This document shows positions 33,844 to 42,303 of a stretch of DNA of 64,000 nt, one piece after another. This DNA is from Amycolatopsis mongoliensis (GTDB lineage: Bacteria > Actinomycetota > Actinomycetes > Mycobacteriales > Pseudonocardiaceae), in assembly GCF_030285665.1 (NCBI RefSeq), contig NZ_CP127295.1:2604001-2668000 (forward strand), written 5' to 3'. A program made the translations under genes and the position numbers. Position 1 is the stretch's first letter; the number at the start of each line of letters is the position of its first letter. The notes beneath the pieces were generated by a model, which saw nothing but the letters and a program-made list of their open reading frames with translations, had not been told where the DNA came from and made no database searches.

Positions 33844-36446
33844 GACCGGTCGACCAGCTCGTCGAGGGCCTGGTCGTAGCTCAGCCGGACGTCGTGGCCG
33901 GCCTCGCCGCCGGTCAGCTCCACCTGGCTGGTCGCCGGCGGGTAGCCGCTCGCGACCACGGTGTACGCGCCCGCGGGCAGGTCGCTCACCAGGTACCGGC
34001 CTTCGCCGTCGGTCCGGGCCACGGCCGCGACGTTGCCTTCGGCGTCGAGGACGGTGATCCGCGCGTCCGGGACGACCCGGTCGCCCTCGGTCCGCGCCAC
34101 CCCGGTGAGCTGCACCGAGCTGGACAGCTCGACGTCGTGGCGCAGCACGCCGCTGTCCGGCACGGTCAGCGTCACCGCGACGGGCCGGTAGCCCGCGCCG
34201 CTGGCGACCAGGGTGTAGGCCCCGGCGCCGACCCCGACGAAGGCGTACGTGCCGTCCGTGGTGGTGATGAACGCGCCGTTCACCTCGCCGCGGCCGTCGG
34301 TCAGCGTGACCGTGACGTTCGCCAGCGGGGAGCCGGTGGCGGCCGCTCGCACGGTGCCGGTCAGCTCGCCGGACCCGGTGAGCGTGACGTCGACCGTCGC
34401 GGGCCCGTTGCTGATCACGACGCTGGAGGCCTGCGGCTGGTGGCCGTGGGCCGACACGATGAGCACGTACGCGCCCGGGCCCTGGCTGGGCACCGAGTAG
34501 CTGCCGTCGGAGGCCCCGGTGGCCCGCGCGACCTGGCGGCCGCGCTGGTCGATCAGGGTCAGCGCGGCACCCGGCACGTGGCTGCCGTCCTGCCTGCGCA
34601 CGTGCCCGACGACCGGCACGCCACCCGCGCCGACCGGGGTGTCGACCTCGGATTCGGCGACGGAGTTCGTGATCGGCATCGGCAGCGCGCCCGACACGGC
34701 CTGGTAGTCGCCGTGCCCGTTGGTGCTCAGGGCGTGCTTCCCGCCGCCGACCAGTGCCGGTTCGCGGTCGGCCGGCTTGACCGGCTCGACGATCTCGGTG
34801 GGCTCGTCGGTGAAGTCGTGCTCGTCCGCTTCGAGCAGCGCCTCGCCGCCCTCCATGGTCGCCGCGGCCGGGGCCGCGTTGGTCAGCGGGATCTCCTTCA
34901 TGAACAGCAGCACGACCGTGGCCAGCAGGGCCACCGCACCCGCGATGTAGAACACCGTGGTGATCGAGTCGGTGAAGCCGATCAGCACCGGGGTGCGGAT
35001 CGCCTCCGGCAGGTTCTGGATGCCGCTGGTGTCCCCGGAGAGGTCGCCGATGCCCGCGCCGGCCCCCGGCGGCAGCTGCCCGCCGAACGCCTTCGTGATG
35101 TTCGGCAGCAGGGTGTTGAACAGGACCGTCAGGAAGATCGCGACACCGGCGGTACCACCGATCTGGCGGAAGAACGTCGCCGACGCGGTCGAGACGCCCA
35201 TGTCGCTGCGCGGGCCCGCGTTCTGCACGGCGATGATCAGCGTCTGCATGCACTGGCCGAGGCCGAGACCGATGATCGCGGCCGCGACCAGCGGGTGCCA
35301 CAGCGGCGAGTTGTACTCGACCTGGGCGAAGAAGAACGCGCCGCCGGCGATCAGGACGGTGCCGATGATCGGGAAGATCTTGTAGCGCCCGGTCTTCCCG
35401 GTGAGCCGGCCGGACACGATCGAGCTGAGCATGATGCCCGCCATCAGCGGCAGCATCAGCAGACCCGACTCGGTCGGCGTGTAGCCCTGCACGACCTGCA
35501 TGAACTGCGGGATCATCGTGATCGCGCCGAACATCGCCACACCGACGATGACACCGCCGATGATCGCCACGGTGAACGTCGAGTTCTTGAACAGCCGCAA
35601 CGGGATCAGCGCGGCGTCCTTCATCAGCCGCTCGACCAGGATGAACGCGATGACGCCGACGCCGCCCACGACGTAGCAGAGGATCGCCTTGCCGTCGCCC
35701 CAGCCCCACTTCTGGCCCTGCTCGGCGACGATCAGGAACGGCACGACCGCGACGACCAGCGTCAGCGCGCCCCACCAGTCGATCTTGTGCTCGTGGCGCT
35801 GGTGCGGCACGTTCAGCACCCGGGCGACGACGAACAGCGCGAGGATGCCGATCGGGACGTTGATCAGGAAGACCCAGCGCCAGCCGTGGATGTCGTAGCC
35901 GAAGATGCTGCCGGCGTGCTCGATGCCGGCGAAGAAGCCGCCGAGCACCGGGCCGAGCACGGTGGACAGGCCGAACACGGCCAGGATGTAGCCCTGGTAC
36001 TTGGCGCGTTCCCGGGGCGGCACGATGTCGCCGAGGATCGTCATAGCCAGCGACATCAGGCCGCCGGCGCCGAGCCCCTGCACCGCGCGGAACGCGGCCA
36101 GCTCGTACATGGACTGCGAGAAGGCCGAGGCCAGCGAGCCGATCACGAAGATCGTGATCGCGGCCAGGTAGAACGGCTTGCGGCCGTAGATGTCGGACAG
36201 CTTGCCGTAGATCGGCGTGACGATCGTCGAGGTGATGAGGTACGCCGTGGTCGCCCACGCCTGCAGGTCGAAGCCGTGCAGGTCGTTGGCGATCTTGACG
36301 ATCGACGTGCCGACGATCGTCTGGTCGAGCGCGGCGAGGAACATGCCGCACATCAGGCCGCTCAGGATCGTGACGATCTGGCGGTGGCTCAGCCGGGGTG
36401 GTTGACCCACCTCGAGCTGTGCTGGTGCTTCGGTGGTGGAACTCAT
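33840..36446 (-). CDS. DHA2-type MFS transporter with C-terminal carboxypeptidase-regulatory repeats
   Basis: An 868-aa protein. Residues 1-530 are a 14-helix DHA2 drug:proton antiporter. Motif A is GKLSDIYGRKPFYL, motif C is the Gly-rich FGLSTVLGPVLGGFFAG, and LDQTIVGTSI in helix 1 is the DHA2 signature. A linker of about 90 residues follows. Then come three carboxypeptidase-D regulatory-like repeats of about 85 residues, each ending in a GxYxxVxSGxGY-type motif (GAYVLIVSAHGHQP, GAYTLVASGAGYRP, GAYTVVASGYPP). Even helix number predicts that these domains are cytoplasmic, which is unusual. ATGA overlap with MarR at 36443 and with the YceI gene at 33840 makes a three-gene operon. Confidence 0.93.
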   Translation of the reverse strand: MSSTTEAPAQLEVGQPPRLSHRQIVTILSGLMCGMFLAALDQTIVGTSIVKIANDLHGFDLQAWATTAYLITSTIVTPIYGKLSDIYGRKPFYLAAITIFVIGSLASAFSQSMYELAAFRAVQGLGAGGLMSLAMTILGDIVPPRERAKYQGYILAVFGLSTVLGPVLGGFFAGIEHAGSIFGYDIHGWRWVFLINVPIGILALFVVARVLNVPHQRHEHKIDWWGALTLVVAVVPFLIVAEQGQKWGWGDGKAILCYVVGGVGVIAFILVERLMKDAALIPLRLFKNSTFTVAIIGGVIVGVAMFGAITMIPQFMQVVQGYTPTESGLLMLPLMAGIMLSSIVSGRLTGKTGRYKIFPIIGTVLIAGGAFFFAQVEYNSPLWHPLVAAAIIGLGLGQCMQTLIIAVQNAGPRSDMGVSTASATFFRQIGGTAGVAIFLTVLFNTLLPNITKAFGGQLPPGAGAGIGDLSGDTSGIQNLPEAIRTPVLIGFTDSITTVFYIAGAVALLATVVLLFMKEIPLTNAAPAAATMEGGEALLEADEHDFTDEPTEIVEPVKPADREPALVGGGKHALSTNGHGDYQAVSGALPMPITNSVAESEVDTPVGAGGVPVVGHVRRQDGSHVPGAALTLIDQRGRQVARATGASDGSYSVPSQGPGAYVLIVSAHGHQPQASSVVISNGPATVDVTLTGSGELTGTVRAAATGSPLANVTVTLTDGRGEVNGAFITTTDGTYAFVGVGAGAYTLVASGAGYRPVAVTLTVPDSGVLRHDVELSSSVQLTGVARTEGDRVVPDARITVLDAEGNVAAVARTDGEGRYLVSDLPAGAYTVVASGYPPATSQVELTGGEAGHDVRLSYDQALDELVDRS

Positions 36447-36973
36447 GCGTTGGCCCCCTTGGCCGGTGCAGCGGGTGACGCCTGCGCGTCGGCCAGCTGT
36501 GGAGAGTGGTTCTCGATACCTGTGTTGAGTCGGCCGAACAGCCGGTTCAGGGCCTGGATCTCCCCTTCGGTCCAGTCCCCGAGCACCTCGGCCAGCCATT
36601 GGTTGCGCTTCTTGCGGTTCTCTTCGAACACCCGCATGCCCTCGGCCGTCGGCGCGAGCAGGCAGGCCCGGCCGTCCTCGGGATCGGCCTGGCGCTCGAC
36701 CAGGCCGTGCTGGACGAGCGAGCTCGACTGCCTGCTGATCGTGGAGATCTCGGAGTGGAGCGACTCGGCGAGCCGGCTGGTGCGCTGCGGGCCCTCGTGG
36801 ATGAGGGTGAAGAGGATCGCGTAGGCCGCCCGCTCGATCCCGTCCGGACCCTGCTTGGACACCTGGGACTTCGCCTTGTTGATCAGGCGGACCAGGCGGA
36901 CGAGCTCGTGCCCGAGCTGGTCGGCGAGGTCCAGTTCGGCCTTCGGCCGGGTGGCGGAGCTGTTCGGTGCCAT
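36443..36973 (-). CDS. MarR-family transcriptional regulator
   Basis: A 176-aa MarR regulator. The winged HTH lies around 60-115: LFTLIHEGPQRTSRLAESLH, EISTISRQSSSLVQHGLVER, and the wing ADPEDGRACLLAPTAEG with the conserved DGR. The C-terminal 25 residues are a low-complexity Ala/Pro tail. GAAGGA 6 bp before the ATG supports 36973. It is the first gene of the MarR-MFS-YceI operon, and overlapping palindromes at 37006-37026 form a likely self-operator. The ligand is probably an exported drug or lipid-like compound. Confidence 0.92.
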   Translation of the reverse strand: MAPNSSATRPKAELDLADQLGHELVRLVRLINKAKSQVSKQGPDGIERAAYAILFTLIHEGPQRTSRLAESLHSEISTISRQSSSLVQHGLVERQADPEDGRACLLAPTAEGMRVFEENRKKRNQWLAEVLGDWTEGEIQALNRLFGRLNTGIENHSPQLADAQASPAAPAKGANA

Positions 36974-37005
36974 GAGGGGTCCTTCAACGGCGTTGGTTGG
37001 CGGCT

Positions 37006-37026
37006 GCAACTAGTTGCCTCAGGCAA
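37006..37026. promoter_or_regulatory. MarR operator (overlapping palindromes)
   Basis: GCAACTAGTTGC (37006-37017) and TTGCCT-C-AGGCAA (37014-37026) are both perfect palindromes sharing four bases. They lie 33 bp before the MarR start on the minus strand, in the divergent region shared with the PPOX gene (37162). The TTGCCT/AGGCAA half-sites match common actinobacterial MarR operators. Confidence 0.65.
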
Positions 37027-37161
37027 GGATGTGCCTTCACTAGCGGTTGTGCAAGCGGAGGTGCGTTCGATGTGTCGGAACACACTTTAGTTGTCGTATG
37101 CAAGCAGATTTCCTTCGGGATGCTCCAGGAACAAGGGGGACGGCCACGGGTTGGTAGGGGT

Positions 37162-37587
37162 ATGACCGACGACACAGCGTTGAAGGATTTCCTCGCCGCG
37201 CACCGCCACGGCGTCCTGGCCACGATCCGCCGCGACGGGCGGCCCCAGCTGTCCACCATCACGCACCTGTACGACGCGGAGAGCGGCACGATCACCGCGT
37301 CGATCACGGAGACGCGGGCGAAGACGAAGAACATGCGCCGCGACCCGCGCGTCACCTACCACGTGGGCAGCGAAGACGGCTGGAGCTACGTCGTCGCGGA
37401 GGGACGGGCGGAGCTGACGACGCCCGCGGCGTCCCGGGACGACGCGACGGTCGAGGCGCTCGTCGACTACTACCGCCGCGCGGCGGGCGAGCACCCCGAC
37501 TGGGACGAGTACCGCGACGCGATGGTCGGCGACCAGCGGGTGCTGCTGCGGGTGCACGTGGAGAAGCTCCTGGGCCTGGTCCGCTGA
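37162..37587 (+). CDS. PPOX-class F420/FMN-dependent enzyme
   Basis: A 141-aa split-barrel flavoprotein of the PPOX/FDOR-B group. LAAHRHGVLATIRRDGRPQLSTITHL is the classic N-terminal signature, then ITETRAKTKNMRRDPRVTYHV binds the cofactor phosphate. Length fits. Family members reduce small substrates using F420H2 or FMN. The ATG has TAGGGGT immediately before it, which may be a -10 box of a leaderless transcript. It is divergent from the MarR operon. Confidence 0.88.
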   Translation: MTDDTALKDFLAAHRHGVLATIRRDGRPQLSTITHLYDAESGTITASITETRAKTKNMRRDPRVTYHVGSEDGWSYVVAEGRAELTTPAASRDDATVEALVDYYRRAAGEHPDWDEYRDAMVGDQRVLLRVHVEKLLGLVR

Positions 37588-37595
37588 GCCCACTG

Positions 37596-37648
37596 GTCCG
37601 CACTGCGCTGAACCGGCGATTTCGAAATAGAAGTTCCGCAGTGCGGAC
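37596..37648. promoter_or_regulatory. Paired palindromic operators upstream of GlcD-type oxidase
   Basis: TCCGCA-G-TGCGGA (37635-37647) is a perfect palindrome, and TCCGCA-C-TGCGC at about 37598-37609 is a degraded copy 37 bp away. Together GTCCGCACTGCG (37596-37607) and CGCAGTGCGGAC (37637-37648) also form a 12-bp inverted repeat. The set lies 23-75 bp before the ATG at 37671. The half-site style is that of IclR or GntR regulators; no such gene is adjacent. Confidence 0.55.
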
Positions 37649-37670
37649 TAGTCGGGCTTACCATGAGGCC

Positions 37671-39062
37671 ATGAGCGACGAAGCTTTGGTCACCCGGCTC
37701 CGCGACCTGCTCGGCAGGAGCGCCGTGCTCACCGACTCCGACGTCACCGCGTCCTACGCGCGCGACATGATGCCGCTGGCGCCCTCCGGCCGGCCGCTCG
37801 CCGTCGTGCTGCCCGCGAACGTCGAGGAGGTGCAGGCCGTCGTCAAGGCCTGCGCCGAGGCCGGGGTGCCGATCGTGCCGCGCGGGGCGGGCAGCGGCCT
37901 GTCCGGCGCCGCGAACGCCATCGACGGCTGCGTGACGCTGGCGCTGACCAAGCTGAACGAGATCGTCGAGATCGACCCGGGCAACCGGCTCGCCGTCGTG
38001 CAGCCGGGCGTCGTCAACCTCGACTTCCGCAACGCCGTCGAGAAGCACGGGCTGTTCTACCCGCCGGACCCGTCGAGCTACGACTGGTGCACGATCGGCG
38101 GCAACCTGTCGACCAACGCAGGCGGCCTCTGCTGCGTGAAGTACGGCGTCACCACGGATTCGGTGCTGGGCCTGGAGGTCGTGCTGGCCGACGGGTCCCT
38201 GCTCAAGACCGGACGGCGGACGGTCAAGGGCGTCGCCGGGTACGACCTGGCCAGGCTGTTCGTCGGCAGCGAGGGCACGCTCGGCGTCATCACGCAGGCG
38301 ACGGTCCAGCTCAAGCCGCTGCCCCAGGCGCCGGCGACGTTCGTCGCGGGTTTCACGACGACCGAGGCCGCCGGGGAAGCCGTCGCGCGCGTCGTCCGCG
38401 AAGGACTCGTGCCGTCGCTGCTGGAGATCATGGACGCGTCGTCGATCAAGGCGTCGGAGGCGTACTTGAAGACGGACCTCGGCGCGGGGTCGGACTGCCA
38501 GGCGCTGCTGCTCGGCCAGTCCGACGCGGGCGGCGAGGTCGCCCGCCGCGAGCTGGCGGCCCTGGAACAGATCTGCGTCGACTGCGGCGCGGACCTGGCG
38601 TACACGACCGAGGACCTCGAAGAGGGCCGGATGCTGCTGCAGGCCCGCCGGGTGGTGCTGACGGCGCTGGAGACGTACGGCCAGTGGCTGACCGACGACG
38701 TCTGCGTCCCGCGCACGCGCATCGCCGAGCTCATCCGCGGCTGCGAAAAGATCGGCGAAGAGGTGGGCCTGCGGATCGCCGTGGTCGGCCACGCGGGCGA
38801 CGGCAACATGCACCCGACGATCGTCTACCAGCCGGACGACCCGGACGAGTTCGCCCGGGCCCGGCGGGCTTTCGACGAGATCCTCGAGGTCGGGCTGTCG
38901 CTGGGCGGCACGGTGACCGGTGAGCACGGGGTCGGGAAGATCAAGCGGGAGTGGCTGGAGCGCGAGATCGGGCCGGTGGGGATGCGGGTGCACCGGCAGA
39001 TCAAGGCGGCGCTGGACCCGGAGAACCTGTTCAACCCGGGCTCGATGTTCTCGATGACCTGA
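37671..39062 (+). CDS. FAD-linked oxidase, GlcD/D-lactate dehydrogenase type
   Basis: A 463-aa flavoprotein of the GlcD/D-2-hydroxyacid dehydrogenase family. The N-terminal PCMH-type FAD domain (about 25-220) has PRGAGSGLSGAANAIDG and GGNLSTNAGGLCCVKYG. The C-terminal cap domain has GHAGDGNMHPTIVY (the HxGDGN substrate/metal motif) and TGEHGVGKIKREWLE. It oxidises a 2-hydroxyacid such as glycolate or D-lactate to the 2-oxo acid, passing electrons to an acceptor. No GlcE/GlcF partner genes are nearby, so it is more like a stand-alone D-lactate dehydrogenase. A strong hairpin follows the stop directly. Confidence 0.93.
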   Translation: MSDEALVTRLRDLLGRSAVLTDSDVTASYARDMMPLAPSGRPLAVVLPANVEEVQAVVKACAEAGVPIVPRGAGSGLSGAANAIDGCVTLALTKLNEIVEIDPGNRLAVVQPGVVNLDFRNAVEKHGLFYPPDPSSYDWCTIGGNLSTNAGGLCCVKYGVTTDSVLGLEVVLADGSLLKTGRRTVKGVAGYDLARLFVGSEGTLGVITQATVQLKPLPQAPATFVAGFTTTEAAGEAVARVVREGLVPSLLEIMDASSIKASEAYLKTDLGAGSDCQALLLGQSDAGGEVARRELAALEQICVDCGADLAYTTEDLEEGRMLLQARRVVLTALETYGQWLTDDVCVPRTRIAELIRGCEKIGEEVGLRIAVVGHAGDGNMHPTIVYQPDDPDEFARARRAFDEILEVGLSLGGTVTGEHGVGKIKREWLEREIGPVGMRVHRQIKAALDPENLFNPGSMFSMT

Positions 39063-39105
39063 CGGAAAAGGGCCCCACCGCCGACCGGTGGGGCCCTTTT
39101 CCGTC
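39061..39105. terminator. Bidirectional terminator, 20-bp perfect stem
   Basis: Arms at 39061-39080 and 39086-39105 pair perfectly around a 5-nt loop. The arms contain AAAA and TTTT stretches, so either direction gives a T run. It serves the GlcD-type oxidase (plus strand) and the DedA gene ending at 39115 (minus strand), and overlaps the last base-pairs of the oxidase stop. Confidence 0.9.
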
Positions 39106-39114
39106 AGGCGAACC

Positions 39115-39822
39115 TCAGTCCCGCACTCGCGGGATCCGCTGGGTGACCTCGGGGTCGGTCTCGGCCGCAGGGCCGGCCTTCTTCTCGCGGCGGGCCTTCA
39201 GGTACTCGAACAGGATCGGCACCACCGACACCAGCACGATGAGCACGAAGATCGCGTCCACGTTGTTCGCGATGAACGACACGCCACCGAGCAGCGAGCC
39301 CAGCACTGTGATGCCCGCGGCCCACAGGATGCCGCCGAGCACGGTGTACGTGAAGTAGCGCTTCGGGTCCATCCGGCCGATGCCGGCGATCCACGTGATG
39401 AAGGTCCGGACGAACGGCACGAACCGGGCCAGCACGACCGCCTTCGGCCCGTGCTTCTCCAGGAACTGGTGCGTCTTGTGGACGTACTCCTGCTTGAAGA
39501 TCTTGGAATCGGGCCGGTTGAACAGCTTGGGCCCGACGAAGTAGCCGATGTAGTAACCGACCACGTTGCCGAGCAGCGCCGCGACCGTCACCAGCACGCA
39601 GACCAGCCACAACGGTGCGTCGAGGGTGCCGTTCGCGATGAAGAGGCCGGCCGTGAACAGGAGCGAGTCGCCGGGCAGCACCGGGAAGATGCTGCTCTCG
39701 ATGAAGATGATGAGGCAGAGCACCGCGATGACCGGCGTGGTCAGGCCGCTCAGCAGGTGCTGCGGGTCGAGCCATGACGGCAGCAGGGACATCGTGTTGA
39801 CCGTGCTCTGGGCGAGAATCAC
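39115..39822 (-). CDS. DedA family membrane protein (copy 2)
   Basis: A 235-aa DedA protein. IFIESSIFPVLPGDSLLFTAGLF is the re-entrant loop with its preceding Glu, GNVVGYYIGYFVGPKLF follows, and ARFVPFVRTFITWIAGIGRM is the conserved Arg motif. The basic end (EYLKARREKKAG) is cytoplasmic. The chosen start is a GTG at 39822 with TACCGT 8 bp before it, suggesting a leaderless message; an ATG at 39792 would remove 10 residues. A DedA gene near fba is also seen in M. tuberculosis (Rv0364). Confidence 0.9.
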   Translation of the reverse strand: MILAQSTVNTMSLLPSWLDPQHLLSGLTTPVIAVLCLIIFIESSIFPVLPGDSLLFTAGLFIANGTLDAPLWLVCVLVTVAALLGNVVGYYIGYFVGPKLFNRPDSKIFKQEYVHKTHQFLEKHGPKAVVLARFVPFVRTFITWIAGIGRMDPKRYFTYTVLGGILWAAGITVLGSLLGGVSFIANNVDAIFVLIVLVSVVPILFEYLKARREKKAGPAAETDPEVTQRIPRVRD

Positions 39823-39867
39823 CCCAAAAACGGTACAGGGTCACCCTGAGTCGTTACTGAGACCCGG

Positions 39868-40245
39868 TCAGACCAGCGTGAGCAGGCCCACCACGGACCC
39901 CGCGGCGAGGCCCAGCAGCACCGCCAGCAGCAGGATCCAGTACGCGGGCAGCTGGGCGGCCTGCCGCGGCGGGTCCGGCGGACGCGGGGCGAACGCCGTG
40001 GGTGCTTCGGACGCCGCGTCCAGCGCCGCGCGCTCGCGCTCCAGCGAGGCTTCCCCCGCGCCGGAGAGCAGGCCGTACGCCGACGGCAGTTCGTTGATCG
40101 CGCTGGTCGGGACGGCGTCCGTGCTCGGCTCGGTCGCGCGCCCCTGGGGCGTCGGTGAGGTCGGCGGTGACGCCTGCGGGGCGAAGACGGCTTGCGCGCG
40201 AAGGGCGTCCGCCAGCAGCTGCTCGGGGTCCTTCGGCTCGCTCAT
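39868..40245 (-). CDS. Small tail-anchored membrane protein, unknown function
   Basis: A 125-aa protein with a soluble, Ala/Pro-rich region (1-95) that starts MSEPKDPEQLLADALRAQAV, and a single C-terminal hydrophobic helix (about 101-122: YWILLLAVLLGLAAGSVVGLL). It would be tail-anchored with the N-terminus in the cytosol. No family is recognised. It follows nagA by 23 bp on the same strand and may be co-transcribed with it. Confidence 0.65.
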   Translation of the reverse strand: MSEPKDPEQLLADALRAQAVFAPQASPPTSPTPQGRATEPSTDAVPTSAINELPSAYGLLSGAGEASLERERAALDAASEAPTAFAPRPPDPPRQAAQLPAYWILLLAVLLGLAAGSVVGLLTLV

Positions 40246-40268
40246 CTCCGCCCGCTTCGCTCGTCGTA

Positions 40269-41420
40269 TCAGGTACTCAAGGTAGCCGTACCCACCTCGG
40301 CGACCCATTCACCCCGGCGCAGCACCTTCGCGGGCCGCAGGTCCTGGTCGAGGACGACGATGTCGGCCACGTACCCCTGACGCAGCATCCCGGTGCGGTC
40401 GGCGATGCCCAGCAGCTCGGCGGGCCGTTGCGACGTCGCGTGCACCGCGTCGAGGATCCCGAGTTTGGCACCCTGGATGAGGTTGCGGAAGGCGGTGTCC
40501 ATCGTCAGGGTGCTGCCGGCCAGCGAGCCGTTGTCGGCGAGGGTGGCGACGCCGTCGTGCACGTCGACCTCGAGCCGGCCCAGCGTGTAGCGGCCGTCGG
40601 CGGCGTCGGTGGCCGACATCGCGTCGGTGATCAGCACCGTGCGGGTGCGGCCCGCGTGCTTCGCGGCCAGCCGCACCACGGTCGGGTGCAGGTGCACCAG
40701 GTCGCAGATGAGCTCGATCGTGATGCGCTCGTCATCGAGCAGTGCCCCGACCGGGCCGGGCTCGCGGTGGTGCAGCGGCCGCATGCCGTTGAACAGGTGG
40801 GTCGCGACGGTCGCGCCCGCGTCGATGGCCGGCAGCAGCTGCTCCTCGACGCCGTCGGTGTGCCCGATGGCGGCGATGACGCCCGATTCGGCCAGCTGCC
40901 GGACGGCCTTGACGCCGCCGTGCAGCTCGGGGGCGATGGTGACCATCCGGATCGCGCCCTGGCCGGCGCGCAGGAGCTTGTCGACCGTGCCGGTGTCCGG
41001 CTCGAGCAGCGTCTCCGGGTCGTGCGCCCCGCAGCGGGCCTTCGAGATGAACGGCCCCTCCAGGTGGATGCCCGCGATCTCGCCGTCCTGGGCGATCTCA
41101 CGCAGCGCAGCGACCTGCTCACGCAGGATGTCCACCGGGTCGGACACCAGGCTGGCGAGCATGGTCGTGGTGCCGTGACGGCGGTGCGCTCGCACCGCCG
41201 TCAGGAGTTCCTCGAGATCGAGGGAGGTGAACGAAGCACCTCCCCCGCCGTGGCAGTGGGTGTCGATGAACCCGGGCACGACCAGTGCCCCGCCGACGTC
41301 GACGTACTCGCCCGACGGCGGGGTCCCGGAACCCACGCCGGCGATCCGCCCGTCGGAGACGGCTACCCAGCCGTCATCGAGTACACGGTCCGGGGCAGCG
41401 ACCCGGCCGCCCATGATCAC
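40269..41420 (-). CDS. nagA: N-acetylglucosamine-6-phosphate deacetylase
   Basis: A 383-aa amidohydrolase that converts GlcNAc-6-P to GlcN-6-P, the first cytosolic step of GlcNAc use. The metal motif HCH is at 55-57 (FIDTHCHGGGG), the metal Glu is Glu121 in IHLEGPFI, and AIGHTDG, THLFNGM and LITDAMSA give the remaining His/Asp residues and the substrate site. I chose the GTG at 41420 (GGAG 5 bp upstream) over longer frames that would run into the dre operator at 41457-41470. Repression by DasR is predicted. Confidence 0.93.
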   Translation of the reverse strand: MIMGGRVAAPDRVLDDGWVAVSDGRIAGVGSGTPPSGEYVDVGGALVVPGFIDTHCHGGGGASFTSLDLEELLTAVRAHRRHGTTTMLASLVSDPVDILREQVAALREIAQDGEIAGIHLEGPFISKARCGAHDPETLLEPDTGTVDKLLRAGQGAIRMVTIAPELHGGVKAVRQLAESGVIAAIGHTDGVEEQLLPAIDAGATVATHLFNGMRPLHHREPGPVGALLDDERITIELICDLVHLHPTVVRLAAKHAGRTRTVLITDAMSATDAADGRYTLGRLEVDVHDGVATLADNGSLAGSTLTMDTAFRNLIQGAKLGILDAVHATSQRPAELLGIADRTGMLRQGYVADIVVLDQDLRPAKVLRRGEWVAEVGTATLST

Positions 41421-41456
41421 GAAATCTCCGGCGCCTCTCACGCACCCCAGCATATA

Positions 41457-41470
41457 TTGGTCTGGACCAA
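41457..41470. promoter_or_regulatory. DasR-type dre operator of nagA
   Basis: TTGGTC-TG-GACCAA is a 14-bp palindrome with a two-base centre and matches the dre core. It lies 37 bp upstream of the nagA start, overlapping the promoter region. nagA is a known DasR target in streptomycetes. Confidence 0.85.
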
Positions 41471-41511
41471 GCATGGTGATACGACTCAGTGATCGGAATG
41501 GTCCACCCGGG

Positions 41512-42189
41512 TCACTGTGGGGCCTGCATGGCCTTTTGGAGTGCCTCGAGCGCCCGGCTGGCGGTCGACTTAACGGTACCCTTGGAAATGCCTGCGGCCT
41601 CAGAGATTTCGGCCTCGCTCAGCCCACCGTAGTAACGCAGCACCAGCACTTCGCGCTGGCGGGGCGGCAGCTTGGACAGCGCGCTGACCACCGCCTGGTG
41701 CTCGCTGGAGAGCATCGCGAGGCTCTCGGCGGACCGCGCGTTGACCGCGTGCGGCGGCACGTACTCGCGGGCGGTCTTGCGCCGGCGCAGCACGCTGCGC
41801 GACCCGTTGACCACGGCGGTGCGCAGGTAGCCGACGGCGGCCGCGGCGTCCCGGAGCCTGCCCCAGTTGCGATGCAGGCCGGTGAAGGCCTCCTGCACCA
41901 CGTCTTCCGCCGTCGCGGGCTCGTCCACCAGCAGAATCGCCAGCCGGACCAGCCGCATGCGGTGCTGGCGGTAGAGGTCTTCGAGGGTCAGCGGCGTCGG
42001 CGCCTGCGCCGGTGCCGGCCCGTCCATGACCCGCAGGTGGCCGAGGGTCGCCTCGACACTGCGTTCCGCATTGCCCTCGAGCATGAACCCCTGCCTGTCC
42101 TCGACCCCGGTCCGGCCGTGCCGGTCGTCCCGGGTGGGAGCGGGCACGGTGTGCCGCGTCAGCAGGTTCACGGTATTCACAGCGCTCAC
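41512..42189 (-). CDS. SigE-family (group IV) RNA polymerase sigma factor
   Basis: A sigma-70 family protein of up to 225 aa. An N-terminal extension of about 50-60 residues precedes region 2 (LTLEDLYRQHRMRLVRLAILLVDEPATAEDVVQEAFTGL). Region 4 is LPPRQREVLVLRYYGGLSEAEISEAAGISKGTVKSTASRALEAL. The R-x-L-R-L-A-x-LLV pattern and the length match the actinobacterial SigE-like group. The start is uncertain: GTGs at 42189 and 42180 have no ribosome binding site, but TACCTG before 42189 could be a -10 for a leaderless message. No anti-sigma gene is next to it. Confidence 0.85.
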   Translation of the reverse strand: MSAVNTVNLLTRHTVPAPTRDDRHGRTGVEDRQGFMLEGNAERSVEATLGHLRVMDGPAPAQAPTPLTLEDLYRQHRMRLVRLAILLVDEPATAEDVVQEAFTGLHRNWGRLRDAAAAVGYLRTAVVNGSRSVLRRRKTAREYVPPHAVNARSAESLAMLSSEHQAVVSALSKLPPRQREVLVLRYYGGLSEAEISEAAGISKGTVKSTASRALEALQKAMQAPQ

Positions 42190-42303
42190 ACAGGTACTGA
42201 CGCACGCCCAGCCTATCGGGTCGGCCTGCCGTCGCCACAGATCGGCCGCTGCGACACGGGTAGCGTCGGGCCCGTACCGCCCGCCCGACCCCGGAGAGCC
42301 CCC

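Noticed and set aside
33894..36824. Long plus-strand frame opposite the MFS gene
   Set aside because: Shadow of the real minus-strand MFS gene; no ribosome binding site and low-complexity product.
41421..41474. Longer nagA start at 41474
   Set aside because: The frame would cross the dre operator; the GTG at 41420 has GGAG at the right spacing and gives the normal N-terminus.
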